Assembly: GCA_031253995.1 (NCBI GenBank)
Contig: JAIRVG010000052.1
Span: forward strand, 186,001 to 250,000
Length of the DNA stretch: 64,000 bases
Reading direction: 5' to 3'
Origin: Paucimonas sp.
Lineage (GTDB): Bacteria > Pseudomonadota > Gammaproteobacteria > Pseudomonadales > Pseudomonadaceae
The notes beneath the pieces are model-generated. The model saw only the letters and a list, made by a program, of their open reading frames with translations. It made no database searches and was not told where the DNA came from. Both the position numbers and the translations under genes were made by a program. Shown in pieces: positions 1 to 8,262 of the stretch; position 1 is the stretch's first letter, and the number at the start of each line of letters is the position of its first letter.

Positions 1-210
1 GGCCAGGCGCGGCTGGCTGAAGCCCAGGGTCGCGCACCACAGGCCGGACATGCCCTCGATGTAGCGCTGGCCCTGTTCGTCGAACACATAGATGCCTTCG
101 CCACGTTCCATCAGCAGCGGGCCGACTTCTTCGTGCAGGCGCAGGTTGGTCTGGGGGTGGAGATGGTGCGCGATATCCCGCTGGGCCAGCGCCGAACCAC
201 GAGCTGTCAT
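1..210 (-). CDS. class III aminotransferase, N-terminal part (cut by window edge)
   Basis: Only the first 70 codons are in the window; the gene runs off the left edge. Read on the minus strand, it begins MTARGSALAQ and reaches the motif RYIEGMSGLWCATLGF, the N-terminal signature of PLP-dependent class III (omega) transaminases acting on amines, polyamines or beta-alanine. The ATG is preceded by GAGGATC at good spacing. The complete aminotransferase at 15758 has the closely similar RYIDGMSGLWCTALGY, so the two are paralogues. It is divergent from an IclR-type gene that probably controls it. The substrate cannot be told from this fragment. Confidence 0.88.
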   Translation of the reverse strand, partial: MTARGSALAQRDIAHHLHPQTNLRLHEEVGPLLMERGEGIYVFDEQGQRYIEGMSGLWCATLGFSQPRLA

Positions 211-321
211 GACTTGATCCTCTTTTGTATGCGTATGCGTTACGTGGTTTCATTTTTACGATCAATCCGGGGTGTCGTCAAATGCTTTGTGTTTCTACTG
301 GAAGAATTATTTTTCGCTGAG

Positions 322-344
322 CGAACAAGAAGATTGTTTGTTCG
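322..344. promoter_or_regulatory. inverted repeat, candidate operator between aminotransferase and IclR gene
   Basis: Bases 322-328 (CGAACAA) and 338-344 (TTGTTCG) form a perfect 7-bp inverted repeat with a 9-nt spacer. It lies in the AT-richer 310-bp divergent intergenic stretch (211-520), which holds no convincing gene. IclR-family regulators commonly bind such sites beside their own gene. Binding by the product of the gene at 521 is inferred from position only. Confidence 0.4.
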
Positions 345-520
345 AGGGCTATCCGAAGCAAAGCCAGGTAAATCATGGGCTTGCGCCATTTGCGTGGTTG
401 TCCGTCGTCCGCCCGGCCTCGTACCGGGGCTTGCCAGATTTCACGAAGATGGGTGATAGTCGCGCCATCGTTGCGTTTCGCCTATGCGAACGCAGTGCCA
501 AAAATGGAAGGATCGTCGAC

Positions 521-1294
521 ATGAGCGGTGAAACGGCAACGGGCGGCGTGCGCTCGGTTCAACTGGCGCTGGACGTGCTGGAGCGGGTGGCGGGGGCGTC
601 GGAAGAAATCGGCGTCAGCGAGCTGGCGGTGCAACTGGGCACCACCAAGGGCTCGGTGTTTCGCCACCTGAAGACCCTGGTGGAGCGCGGCTACCTGAGC
701 CAGAACCCGCAGACCTCGCGCTATCGCCTGGGGGTGCAGGCCTATGTGCTGGGCCAGGCGGCGGCGGGGGGTATCGACCTGCTCAGTGCCTCGGCGGATG
801 CCCTGCGCGATCTGCGTGACGAGCTGGGCCTGTCGGTGGTGCTCTCGGTGCTGCAGGGCAAGCGCCTGGTGGTGATGGACACCCAGCTGGGCAAGTCGGC
901 CCTGGAAATCGGCGTGCGCACCGGCACCGAGTTGCAGCTGCACTGCAATGCCCAGGGCAAGGTGGCGCTGGCTTTTGCCCGGCAGTTGAGCGTCGACCAA
1001 CTGGGCGAATTGCCGGCGGTGACGGTCAACAGCGTGACCGACCGCCAGGTGCTCAAGCAGCAGGTCAGCGCGGTGCGCCAGCAAGGCTGGGCCGCTGCCA
1101 TCGAGGAAGAAACCCTGGGCATCTCGGCGATCGCTGCACCGATCCTGGGCATGAATGCCGAGTTCATCGGTGCGGTTGCGCTGGTGGCGACGGTGCAGAA
1201 CATCGCCCGCGAGGTAGACCCGGCGCAGGTGCATGCGCTGAAGAAGGCGGCGTTGCGGGCGTCGTGGAACCTGGGGTACCGGGATGGTCCTTGA
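521..1294 (+). CDS. IclR-family transcriptional regulator
   Basis: 257 aa. The N-terminal winged helix-turn-helix (about residues 10-70) shows the IclR pattern: RSVQLALDVLERV, then GVSELAVQLGTTKGSVFRHLKTLVERGYL. The C-terminal ligand-binding half (about 80-250) includes CNAQGKVALA, EEETLGISAIAAPI and a final helical segment. The ATG at 521 is chosen because GGAAGGA lies just upstream and the HTH begins soon after; the reading frame is open further upstream but that part has no family similarity. It is divergent from the aminotransferase at the left edge, which is its likely target. The effector is unknown. Confidence 0.9.
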   Translation: MSGETATGGVRSVQLALDVLERVAGASEEIGVSELAVQLGTTKGSVFRHLKTLVERGYLSQNPQTSRYRLGVQAYVLGQAAAGGIDLLSASADALRDLRDELGLSVVLSVLQGKRLVVMDTQLGKSALEIGVRTGTELQLHCNAQGKVALAFARQLSVDQLGELPAVTVNSVTDRQVLKQQVSAVRQQGWAAAIEEETLGISAIAAPILGMNAEFIGAVALVATVQNIAREVDPAQVHALKKAALRASWNLGYRDGP

Positions 1295-1395
1295 CGATCA
1301 TTGGTGTGGCGGTTTCTTGTGCAATGACTAGTATCCAGCTGTTACTTCAAGACGCCAGTCAATGCACCGCCACACAATGATCAAGGAGGATCGCC

Positions 1396-2961
1396 ATGAG
1401 TCTGCGACTTGGCCCGATAGTGCACTTCCAGGGAATCCATGCCGGGAAGTATCGTGTTTCCGCGCTGCTGGTCACCGACCTCGGCGATCCGCAGCCCGCG
1501 GCAAGGCTCACCAACTGCAAACTGATCGATATCGAGAGGATCGCCGGCATTCCCTTCTCGAAACCGACCCGCGATGTCTGGCGGATCCAGATCGCCGCCA
1601 CCCAGAAGAAAAACACCGCACTGCGCTGCGAGATCGATGTCGGCGATGGCCGGGCGAGCTTTCATGTGCCGGCGGCGGGCGAATCGCCGCGTGTCGCCTA
1701 TGAGTCGTGCAACGGTTTTTCCGCCGAGAAGTACCGCAAGAAAGTCATCGACAGGGCCAACGAACGCTGGTTCGACATGGGGCAGCGCCATACCGTCAAG
1801 GACAAGGAGTTCCACCTGCTGCTGATGGGCGGCGACCAGGTCTACACCGATTCCCTCACCGTGCTCACCGGGCCGATGAAGGACTGGTCGGAGCGCTCGC
1901 ACAAGGACCAGGTGACGGCCACCTGGAACAAGAAGCTGGAGGACCAGGTCGACCAGTTCCTTGCCGAACTCTACGTTTCGCGCTGGAGCCAGGACGGCGT
2001 GCGCCAGATGCTCCAGGCGATTCCCTACGTGGCGATGTGGGACGACCACGACATCACTGACGGCTGGGGTTCCTACCCGCAGGAACTGCACGAATGCCCG
2101 GTTTATCAGAACCTGTTCAGGCTGGCCTCCGCGTATTACCGCCTGTTCCAGCAACAACTCAAGGCTGGCGAAACCCACCCTTCTGCGCTGCCCATCGACT
2201 CTGCCAAGCCGGCGCCGCTACAGGGCTTCACACTGGCCTACGCGGGCCTCGGCGAACTGGCGATCCTGGTGCCTGACCTGCGCAGCGAACGCCACCCGGA
2301 CCTCAAGGACAAGAACGGCCGCTTCACACCGACCCGTATCGCCTCCGAGGCCACCTGGGATTCCATCTTCGCCTGGCTCGATGGCTTGTCCGTCGCGAGG
2401 CCCCGGCACCTTCTGCTGTGCTCCAGCCTGCCGGTGGCCTATCTGGACCTGAATGCTGCCGAGGTGGCGCTCAATGCGCTGCCGGGAACCTGGGAGCTGG
2501 AAGACGACCTGCGTGATCACTGGCGCAGCAAGCCGCACCGCGACGAGCGCCAGCGGCTGATCAAGCGCCTGCTGAATTTCTCCGCCCTGGGTACGCGGGT
2601 CACCATCGTCTCGGGCGACGTCCATGTGGCTGCGGCCGCCGTTATCGAGTCGACACTGCCGCAACACGGCAAGGGTGCCGGGGTGATCTTCCAGCTGGTC
2701 TCGACCGGCATCGTGCATACGCCGCCGCCCGCGGTGGCGGTGTACTTCATGGAGAAGTTCGGGGCGGGCCAGGAAACCATCGAATACGGTGTCAGTGCGA
2801 GGATGCTGCCCATCGGCTTCAAGGGGCACTACCTGGTACCAGAGCGCAACTGGCTGAGCCTGGAGCCGGATTCGAAAGGCCGTATCTGGGCCAATTGGCA
2901 TGTCGAGGGACACGATCACTTGCTGACTCAGGTCATTGATCCGGTGATCCCGGTGGAGTGA
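1396..2961 (+). CDS. PhoD-like metallophosphatase/phosphodiesterase
   Basis: 521 aa. The metal-binding motifs of the PhoD-like metallophosphatase family are in order: GGDQVYTD (D147), MWDDHDITDGWG (216-219) and SGDVHVA (D407, H409). PhoD-type enzymes hydrolyse phosphodiesters or phosphomonoesters. Unlike secreted alkaline phosphatase D, there is no signal peptide or twin-arginine motif: the protein starts MSLRLGPIVHFQG, so it may be cytoplasmic. AGGAGGA precedes the ATG at the right distance. It stands alone between the IclR gene and the iron-uptake unit, with no sign of co-transcription. The physiological substrate is unknown. Confidence 0.82.
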   Translation: MSLRLGPIVHFQGIHAGKYRVSALLVTDLGDPQPAARLTNCKLIDIERIAGIPFSKPTRDVWRIQIAATQKKNTALRCEIDVGDGRASFHVPAAGESPRVAYESCNGFSAEKYRKKVIDRANERWFDMGQRHTVKDKEFHLLLMGGDQVYTDSLTVLTGPMKDWSERSHKDQVTATWNKKLEDQVDQFLAELYVSRWSQDGVRQMLQAIPYVAMWDDHDITDGWGSYPQELHECPVYQNLFRLASAYYRLFQQQLKAGETHPSALPIDSAKPAPLQGFTLAYAGLGELAILVPDLRSERHPDLKDKNGRFTPTRIASEATWDSIFAWLDGLSVARPRHLLLCSSLPVAYLDLNAAEVALNALPGTWELEDDLRDHWRSKPHRDERQRLIKRLLNFSALGTRVTIVSGDVHVAAAAVIESTLPQHGKGAGVIFQLVSTGIVHTPPPAVAVYFMEKFGAGQETIEYGVSARMLPIGFKGHYLVPERNWLSLEPDSKGRIWANWHVEGHDHLLTQVIDPVIPVE

Positions 2962-3045
2962 GCGGTAACGGGGCTGCAAGACGCAGATGCGTCGGGCGGG
3001 CAGTGCTGACATGTCCGGATGATCGTCATCGAGAGCAGGGTTGAA

Positions 3046-3064
3046 ATAAGAATGATTCGCTATT
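3046..3064. promoter_or_regulatory. candidate Fur box upstream of the ECF sigma gene
   Basis: The 19-base ATAAGAATGATTCGCTATT contains the palindrome GAATGATTC and resembles the GATAATGATAATCATTATC Fur consensus. It lies 46-64 bases upstream of a fecI-type gene, where iron repression of surface-signalling sigma factors is usual. Seen by eye only; no matrix score was computed. Confidence 0.5.
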
Positions 3065-3109
3065 AATGTGCCGCCCCGTAACCCGCCTTTTCCGGCTCCG
3101 GGGAGTGTC

Positions 3110-3628
3110 ATGTCGCTACAACCAGCGGATTCCATCGTTCCTTTCGACGTGCTCTACGGCACCCACCACGGCTGGCTGAACGGCTGGCTGCGGCGCTCGG
3201 TGGGCTGTTCGCAGCAGGCCGCCGACCTGGCCCAGGACACCTTCGTGCGCCTGCTGGTGCGCAACCAGCCGGTCACCGCCAGCGCTCCGCGGGCCTTGCT
3301 CGCCCGCATCGCCCGCGGCCTGGTGATCGATCACTGGCGCCGCGACGCTCTCGAACGTGCCTATCTCGAAGCCCTGGCACACCTGCCCGAAGCCAGTCAC
3401 CCCTCGCCGGAAATCCGCCACGAAGCCTTGCAATGCCTGGAACGCATCGCGCAGATGCTCGAAGGCCTCAAGCCGGCGGTGCGCGAAGCCTTCCTGCTGT
3501 ACCAGCTGGGCGGCCTGACCCACGCCCAGGTGGCTGCGCAACTGGGGGTGTCCAGCCGCACCGTGGAACGCCACGTGGCCAACGCGCTGCTGCACTGCTA
3601 CCGCCTGTGCTTCGAGGACCCGGCATGA
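3110..3628 (+). CDS. FecI-type ECF sigma factor
   Basis: 172 aa. Region 2 is recognisable in QQAADLAQDTFVRLL and the following DHWRRDALERAYLEALAHLP; region 4 in REAFLLYQLGGLTHAQVAAQLGVSSRTVERHVANAL. This layout is typical of iron-starvation ECF sigma factors that direct transcription of a neighbouring TonB receptor gene. The ATG at 3110 follows GGGGAG; a start further upstream lacks a ribosome-binding site. The gene ends in an ATGA overlap with the anti-sigma gene, so the two are translationally coupled. A Fur-like box lies upstream. Confidence 0.93.
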   Translation: MSLQPADSIVPFDVLYGTHHGWLNGWLRRSVGCSQQAADLAQDTFVRLLVRNQPVTASAPRALLARIARGLVIDHWRRDALERAYLEALAHLPEASHPSPEIRHEALQCLERIAQMLEGLKPAVREAFLLYQLGGLTHAQVAAQLGVSSRTVERHVANALLHCYRLCFEDPA

Positions 3629-4536
3629 GCGCGACCCGCGAGCGCGTCCCGGAGAGTATCGTGCGCAGCGCCATCGAGTGGCAGATGCGCCTGCGCGGCA
3701 ATCCGCAGCTGCAAGAACCCTTTCATGACTGGCTGCGCCGCGATCCCCGCCACCAACTGGCCTGGCAACGCCTGCAGCAGATGGCCGGGATGTTCCAGGC
3801 CAGCCAGTTGCCCAACGCCGAACAGGCCATCCCGCTGCTCAAGCGCGCATCCGCCGACCTGAGCCGCCGCCGTGCGCTGAAGATGCTCGGCCTGGTGGTC
3901 GGCGGCGGTGCACTGACCGCCGTGAGCGTGCCGTCGGCCTGGCACGCCGGTTATGTCACGGCCCTCGGCGAGCGCCGCACCGTCAGCCTGGGCAACGGCA
4001 CCCAGGTGCTGCTCAACGGCGACAGCGCCGTGGACGTGCAGGGCGGCGAACTGCTGCTGCGCGCAGGCGAGGTGCTGGTGGACGGCCCGCGCTGGCAGGC
4101 GCGCTGCCGCTACGCCCAATGCAGCGGCATCGATGCACGGGTGTCGTTGCGCGAGCGCGATGGCGTCAGCGAGATCCGTGTCGACCGTGGCGAGGTGCTG
4201 GTCACTTCGCCGGTCGGCCAGCGCCGCTTGCAGGCGGGCGAGGGCCTGGGCGTGTCGGCGGTGGGCATGAACGTGCTGGGCAGGAGCCCACTCGATCCGT
4301 TCGCCTGGAGCCGCGGCCTGCTGGTAGTCAACGATATCCGCCTGGGCGAATTCCTCGCCGAGGCCGGGCGCTATCGCCACGGCTGGCTGGGCTGCGACCA
4401 GCGTATCGCCGACCTGCGCCTGTCCGGCGTGTTCCGTCTCGACGAGCCGGCCTCGCTGCTGGACAACCTCACCCACCTGCTGCCGGTCAAGGTGGTCGAA
4501 CGCACGCGCTGGTGGGTGCGCCTGGTCCCGGCATAG
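3625..4536 (+). CDS. FecR-type anti-sigma/sigma regulator
   Basis: 303 aa. The cytoplasmic N-terminus contains the FecR_N pattern (AIEWQMRLRG, FHDWLRRDPRHQLAWQRLQQM). One membrane segment follows at about residues 82-106 (KMLGLVVGGGALTAVSV), preceded by twin arginines in SRRRALKML; the remainder is the periplasmic FecR domain (RRTVSLGNGTQVLLNGDSAV, IRVDRGEVLVTSP). The protein carries the signal from the loaded receptor to the sigma factor. FecR proteins of this class are known to need the Tat system, which fits the RRR motif. It overlaps the sigma gene by ATGA. Confidence 0.92.
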   Translation: MSATRERVPESIVRSAIEWQMRLRGNPQLQEPFHDWLRRDPRHQLAWQRLQQMAGMFQASQLPNAEQAIPLLKRASADLSRRRALKMLGLVVGGGALTAVSVPSAWHAGYVTALGERRTVSLGNGTQVLLNGDSAVDVQGGELLLRAGEVLVDGPRWQARCRYAQCSGIDARVSLRERDGVSEIRVDRGEVLVTSPVGQRRLQAGEGLGVSAVGMNVLGRSPLDPFAWSRGLLVVNDIRLGEFLAEAGRYRHGWLGCDQRIADLRLSGVFRLDEPASLLDNLTHLLPVKVVERTRWWVRLVPA

Positions 4537-4612
4537 ACGCCGGGAAAAATTTTTTGTCGGACTTCATGGACTCGTCCGGTTAGGGGATATCTCTCCCTCA
4601 TTGGACGTTGTC

Positions 4613-6964
4613 ATGCACGCTGCCAGACCCCAGCCATTTCCCTTCCAGCCCCGTTACCTGACCCGCGCCGTGTACCTGGCGCTGGCCCTCGGCGCGGTAC
4701 CGGCGTTCGCCGACACCGCGGCGCCGGTCGCCCCGGCGGTTGCGGCGGGATCCCTGGCCCAGGCCCTGAGCAGCTTTGCCGAGCGTTCCGGGATCACCCT
4801 GTCCTACGCCCCTGACGACGTCCGCGGCCTGAGCACCAACGGCCTGAACGCCGGCGGCTCGCTGGAAGATGCTCTGGCGAAACTGCTCAAGGGCAGCGGC
4901 CTGGTGGCGCACCGCACCGCTTCGGGCTTCGTGGTCCTGCGCGACAGCGGCGCTGGCCTGCAACTGGAGCCCACCAGCATCGACAGCACCGCGCTGCAGA
5001 GCGCCTTCGCCCCGGTGGACGGCTATTTCGCCAGCAATGCCAGCAGCGCCACCAAGAGCGACAAGTCGATCCTCGAAACCGCGCAGAGCGTCAGCGTTGT
5101 CACCGCCGAGCAGATCAACGACCGCAAGGTCAACAAGGTCGAGGATGCCGTGGCCTACAGCGCCGGGGTGCGGGTCGGCAGCTCGGGCCTGGACCCGCGC
5201 TTCGACAACATCCAGGTGCGCGGCTTCGAGACCACCATCGCCGCCGACTTCCTCGACGGCCTGCGCCAGCCCGGCAGCGGCTGGCTGTCGCTGTATTCCA
5301 CCGAGGCCTACGCCCTGGAGCGCATCGAGGTGCTGAAGGGCCCGGCCTCGGTGCTCTATGGCCAGATCAGTCCCGGCGGCATGGTCAACCGGGTCAGCAA
5401 GCGCCCGAGCCTGCTGGCGAAGAACGAAGTGCAGGTGCAGGCCGGCAGCTATGGCCACGAGCAGGGCCAGTTCGATGTCGGCGGCAAGCTGGACGAGGCC
5501 GGCGACGTGCTGCTGCGCACCGTCGGCCTGTACCGCGACTCCGGCTACTCGGTCGACCAGATGGACAACCTCTCGCGCCTGCTGGCGCCGTCGCTGAGCT
5601 GGCAGATCGACCCGGACACCAGCCTGACCCTGCTGGCCCAGTACCAGGAACGGCAGACCGCGGCATCGCCGATGATGGTGCAGGAAGGCGATCACCTGAC
5701 CGACTTCTGGCAGGGCGACGAGTACTACGACAAGCTGCACCAGCGGCAGTGGACCTTCGGCTACGAGTTCGAGCACCGCTTCAACGACACCTTCAGCGTC
5801 CAGCAGAACCTGCGCTACGGCCAGGTCAGCACCACCAACCAGTACCTGCAACCGACGGCGTTGATCGACGGGCATATCCTCGACCGCTACGCCGTCGGCC
5901 TGTACGAGGACATGAGCTCGCTGTCCACCGACACCCGCCTGGTCAGCCGCTTCTCCACCGGCAACCTGCACCACACCGTGGTCAGCGGCGTCGACTACGC
6001 CTGGCTTGACACCTCGTTGCTGTACGCCTGGGGTCCGGCCCCGACCATCGACCGCTGGGCACCGGACTACCACCAGCCGGTGGTCAAGCCGACCGACGTG
6101 TGGGCCGACCAGGACGGTCTCGAACACCGCATGGGCGCCTATGTCCAGGACCAGATCGAACTGGACAACTGGCGCCTGTCCGCCGGCCTGCGTCGCGACT
6201 GGGTGCACGTGCGGCGTGACGACAACCTCACCGATATCAACAGCACCACCAGCGATTCCGCCACCACTGGCCAGCTGGGTGTGCTCTACCTGTTCGACAA
6301 CGGCCTGGCGCCCTATGCCAGCTACGCCACCTCGTTCCTCCCGGTCAGCGGCGTCAATACCAGCGGCCAGCCGTACAAACCCACCGAGGGCGAGCAGTTC
6401 GAGGTCGGCCTGAAGTACCAGCCACCGGGCAGCCGCACCTTGCTCACCGGCTCGCTGTACCACCTGACCCAGAGCAACGTGCAGACCCGTGACATGGTCA
6501 ACCCGCTGAACAACGTGCAGACCGGCGAGCAGGTGTCCCGCGGGCTTGAGCTGGAAGCGGTGTCGGATGTCAGCGACAACCTGCGCCTGACCGCCAGCTA
6601 CGCCTTCAACGATGCCGAAGTGACCAAGGGCAACAAAGGCGACCAGGGCAAGGTGCCGAAGAACGTGCCGCGCCACCTGGCCGCGTTGTGGCTGGACTAC
6701 AAGCTGCCGTTCGGCCTCGGCGTGTCCGGCGGTGCGCGCTACACCGGCAGCACCTACGGCGACCCGGCCAACGAAGTGAAGAACGAGGGCTACACCCTGG
6801 TCGATGCCGGCGTGCACTACGACTTCGGCGGTGGCCTGGACGGCGTGCGCCTGGCGCTCAACGCCCGTAACCTGTTCGACAAGCGCTTCATCAACTGTCA
6901 GGACGGCTACTGCTACCGCGGCGAAGCGCGCAGCGTGGTCACCAGCCTCAGCTATCGCTGGTAA
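4613..6964 (+). CDS. TonB-dependent siderophore receptor with signalling (STN) domain
   Basis: 783 aa. After a signal peptide (cleavage near AVPAFA/DTA) comes an STN signalling domain of about 75 residues (LAQALSSFAERSGITLSYAPDDV). Then come the plug (SVVTAEQINDRKVNKVEDAVAYSAGVRVG, VRGFE, ERIEVLKGPASVLYGQISPGG) and a 22-strand-type barrel ending in the aromatic-terminated SYRW. The STN domain shows that the receptor both imports and signals through the FecR upstream. ATG 4613 is preferred; TTG 4601, 13 nt after TAGGGGAT, is a possible alternative adding four residues. The 76-nt leader should hold the sigma-dependent promoter, but no clear -35/-10 pair was identified. The ferric ligand is unknown. 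Confidence 0.93.
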   Translation: MHAARPQPFPFQPRYLTRAVYLALALGAVPAFADTAAPVAPAVAAGSLAQALSSFAERSGITLSYAPDDVRGLSTNGLNAGGSLEDALAKLLKGSGLVAHRTASGFVVLRDSGAGLQLEPTSIDSTALQSAFAPVDGYFASNASSATKSDKSILETAQSVSVVTAEQINDRKVNKVEDAVAYSAGVRVGSSGLDPRFDNIQVRGFETTIAADFLDGLRQPGSGWLSLYSTEAYALERIEVLKGPASVLYGQISPGGMVNRVSKRPSLLAKNEVQVQAGSYGHEQGQFDVGGKLDEAGDVLLRTVGLYRDSGYSVDQMDNLSRLLAPSLSWQIDPDTSLTLLAQYQERQTAASPMMVQEGDHLTDFWQGDEYYDKLHQRQWTFGYEFEHRFNDTFSVQQNLRYGQVSTTNQYLQPTALIDGHILDRYAVGLYEDMSSLSTDTRLVSRFSTGNLHHTVVSGVDYAWLDTSLLYAWGPAPTIDRWAPDYHQPVVKPTDVWADQDGLEHRMGAYVQDQIELDNWRLSAGLRRDWVHVRRDDNLTDINSTTSDSATTGQLGVLYLFDNGLAPYASYATSFLPVSGVNTSGQPYKPTEGEQFEVGLKYQPPGSRTLLTGSLYHLTQSNVQTRDMVNPLNNVQTGEQVSRGLELEAVSDVSDNLRLTASYAFNDAEVTKGNKGDQGKVPKNVPRHLAALWLDYKLPFGLGVSGGARYTGSTYGDPANEVKNEGYTLVDAGVHYDFGGGLDGVRLALNARNLFDKRFINCQDGYCYRGEARSVVTSLSYRW

Positions 6965-6978
6965 GGGGAGGGCGGACC

Positions 6979-7812
6979 ATGTTGCGTACCCTGATGAAAG
7001 CCCTCGGCATCCTGCTGTTGAGCACGGCGGCCCGGGCCGAGCCGGTGACCCTGGACGGCACCGAGCAATGGACGATGAAGAGCGATGAAGGTCGTGAATA
7101 CCGGATCATGGTCAGCCTGCCGGAGGGCGACCTGCCCTGGACCGGCGGCTATCCAGTGATCTACCTGCTGGACGGCAATGCCTACTTCCCGGCGTTCCAT
7201 GCGGCGAAGCGGGCGCAGGACCGTCTGCGCGGGGCGATCCTGGTGGGTATCGGTTACCCGAGCGACACCCCGTTGGACTTCGTGCGGCGCGCCTACGACC
7301 TGTCGCCGCCGGCCCCGGCAGACCGCAACGACCCGCCCCAGGGCGGGCAGGACGTGTTCCTCGACTTCATCGAGAAACGCCTGATGTCCAAGGTCAACGA
7401 GCGCTTCAAGGTCGACCAGGACCAGCGCAGCCTGGTCGGTCATTCGTTTGGCGGGATGTTCGGCATCTACACCCTGTTCACCCGGCCGCAGCTGTTCCAG
7501 CACTACGTCGCCATCAGCCCGAGCCTGTGGTGGCAGGACCGCTACCTGCTGGCCCATGAAAAGGCGTTCACGGCCAGGGCCCATGCCGGCAAGCTGGACC
7601 TGATCCACCGCAGCCTGAGCCTGATCGCCGGCGACCGAGAGATGCCCCAGGAGATCCAGGACGTGCGCTCCCTGCAACTGCGCCTGGAGAACCTGTCGCA
7701 GTACGGCCTGCGCAGCGACTTCCAGATAGAAGCGGGGGAGGACCATGCGGCGATTCCGTTCCGCGTGCCGAACCGGGTGCTGGACGAGCTGATGAGTACG
7801 CGGCGCTACTGA
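6979..7812 (+). CDS. periplasmic esterase, IroE/PfeE-like (siderophore hydrolase candidate)
   Basis: 277 aa with an N-terminal signal peptide (KALGILLLSTAARA/EP). It has the esterase D alpha/beta-hydrolase fold (PF00756 type): VIYLLDGNAYF, RRAYDLSPPAP, nucleophile elbow GHSFGG with S156, and a C-terminal DHAAIPFRVPNRVLDEL carrying the expected His. IroE and PfeE hydrolyse triscatecholate siderophores such as enterobactin in the periplasm to release iron. It begins 14 nt after the receptor stop codon, so it is very likely in the same operon. Hydrolysis of the siderophore taken up by that receptor is inference from fold and context. Confidence 0.85.
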   Translation: MLRTLMKALGILLLSTAARAEPVTLDGTEQWTMKSDEGREYRIMVSLPEGDLPWTGGYPVIYLLDGNAYFPAFHAAKRAQDRLRGAILVGIGYPSDTPLDFVRRAYDLSPPAPADRNDPPQGGQDVFLDFIEKRLMSKVNERFKVDQDQRSLVGHSFGGMFGIYTLFTRPQLFQHYVAISPSLWWQDRYLLAHEKAFTARAHAGKLDLIHRSLSLIAGDREMPQEIQDVRSLQLRLENLSQYGLRSDFQIEAGEDHAAIPFRVPNRVLDELMSTRRY

Positions 7813-7923
7813 AGCTTTCGGGATTGTCATCTGCGCCTCACCTTGGTGTTAGCCGTGGGTTCTTAGACTGGCTGGCAACAAGGGTCGCAATTCCCTGTGG
7901 CCCTGCGACAGGTGAGGTGTGTC

Positions 7924-8115
7924 ATGCGAATCATGAAGGTCATGCTGGTTGCCGGTCTGCTTGCCAGCAGTGTCGGCGTTGCCCAGGCGGAGGATGGCAT
8001 GGAGCGGATCCAGCGCTTCCAGGCCCAGTTCAAGGCCGAGCAGGAACGGCTGTGGGGGGATGGCAAGGAGCAGGTGGTCAAGCAGGACAAGGAAGACAAG
8101 AAAACCGACAGTTGA
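7924..8115 (+). CDS. small secreted protein, unknown function
   Basis: 63 aa. A clear signal peptide (MRIMKVMLVAGLLASSVGVAQA/ED) is followed by a short, highly charged mature part of about 40 residues ending KQDKEDKKTDS, with no cysteine. The ATG at 7924 follows AGGTGAGG. It lies 111 nt after the esterase gene and just before a strong terminator, so it closes the iron-uptake unit or has its own promoter. No family was recognised; the mature part looks helical and disordered. Confidence 0.65.
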   Translation: MRIMKVMLVAGLLASSVGVAQAEDGMERIQRFQAQFKAEQERLWGDGKEQVVKQDKEDKKTDS

Positions 8116-8133
8116 AGAGTGTGTGGTACCCGA

Positions 8134-8158
8134 AGCCAGGCGAATGCCTGGCTTTTTT
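8134..8158 (+). terminator. rho-independent terminator
   Basis: Perfect stem AGCCAGGC/GCCTGGCT with loop GAAT, followed by six T residues. It terminates transcription of the small secreted-protein gene. Confidence 0.88.
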
Positions 8159-8231
8159 CGTTGCCTGTCAGCCCCGACGCGATCTACCGTCAGGCGTAGA
8201 GATTCCAGCCGAGAAACCAATCCCAAAAGAA

Positions 8232-8257
8232 AAACCCACGGCTCGCACCGTGGGTTT
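8232..8257 (-). terminator. rho-independent terminator of the czcCBA operon
   Basis: Perfect 10-bp stem AAACCCACGG/CCGTGGGTTT with a 6-nt loop, only five bases beyond the czcA stop codon. On the minus strand the stem is followed by a T-rich run, so it ends the efflux operon. The two sides are T/A-rich enough to act in both directions. Confidence 0.82.
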
Positions 8258-8262
8258 CATTT

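Noticed and set aside
4541..4577. GGGAAAAAT and CGTCC as a FecI-type -35/-10 pair before the receptor gene
   Set aside because: Spacing of more than 20 nt is too long for ECF promoters; not supported without data.
4598..6817. Open frame of 739 codons on the minus strand opposite the TonB receptor
   Set aside because: Antisense composition artefact; receptor motifs on the plus strand are unambiguous.
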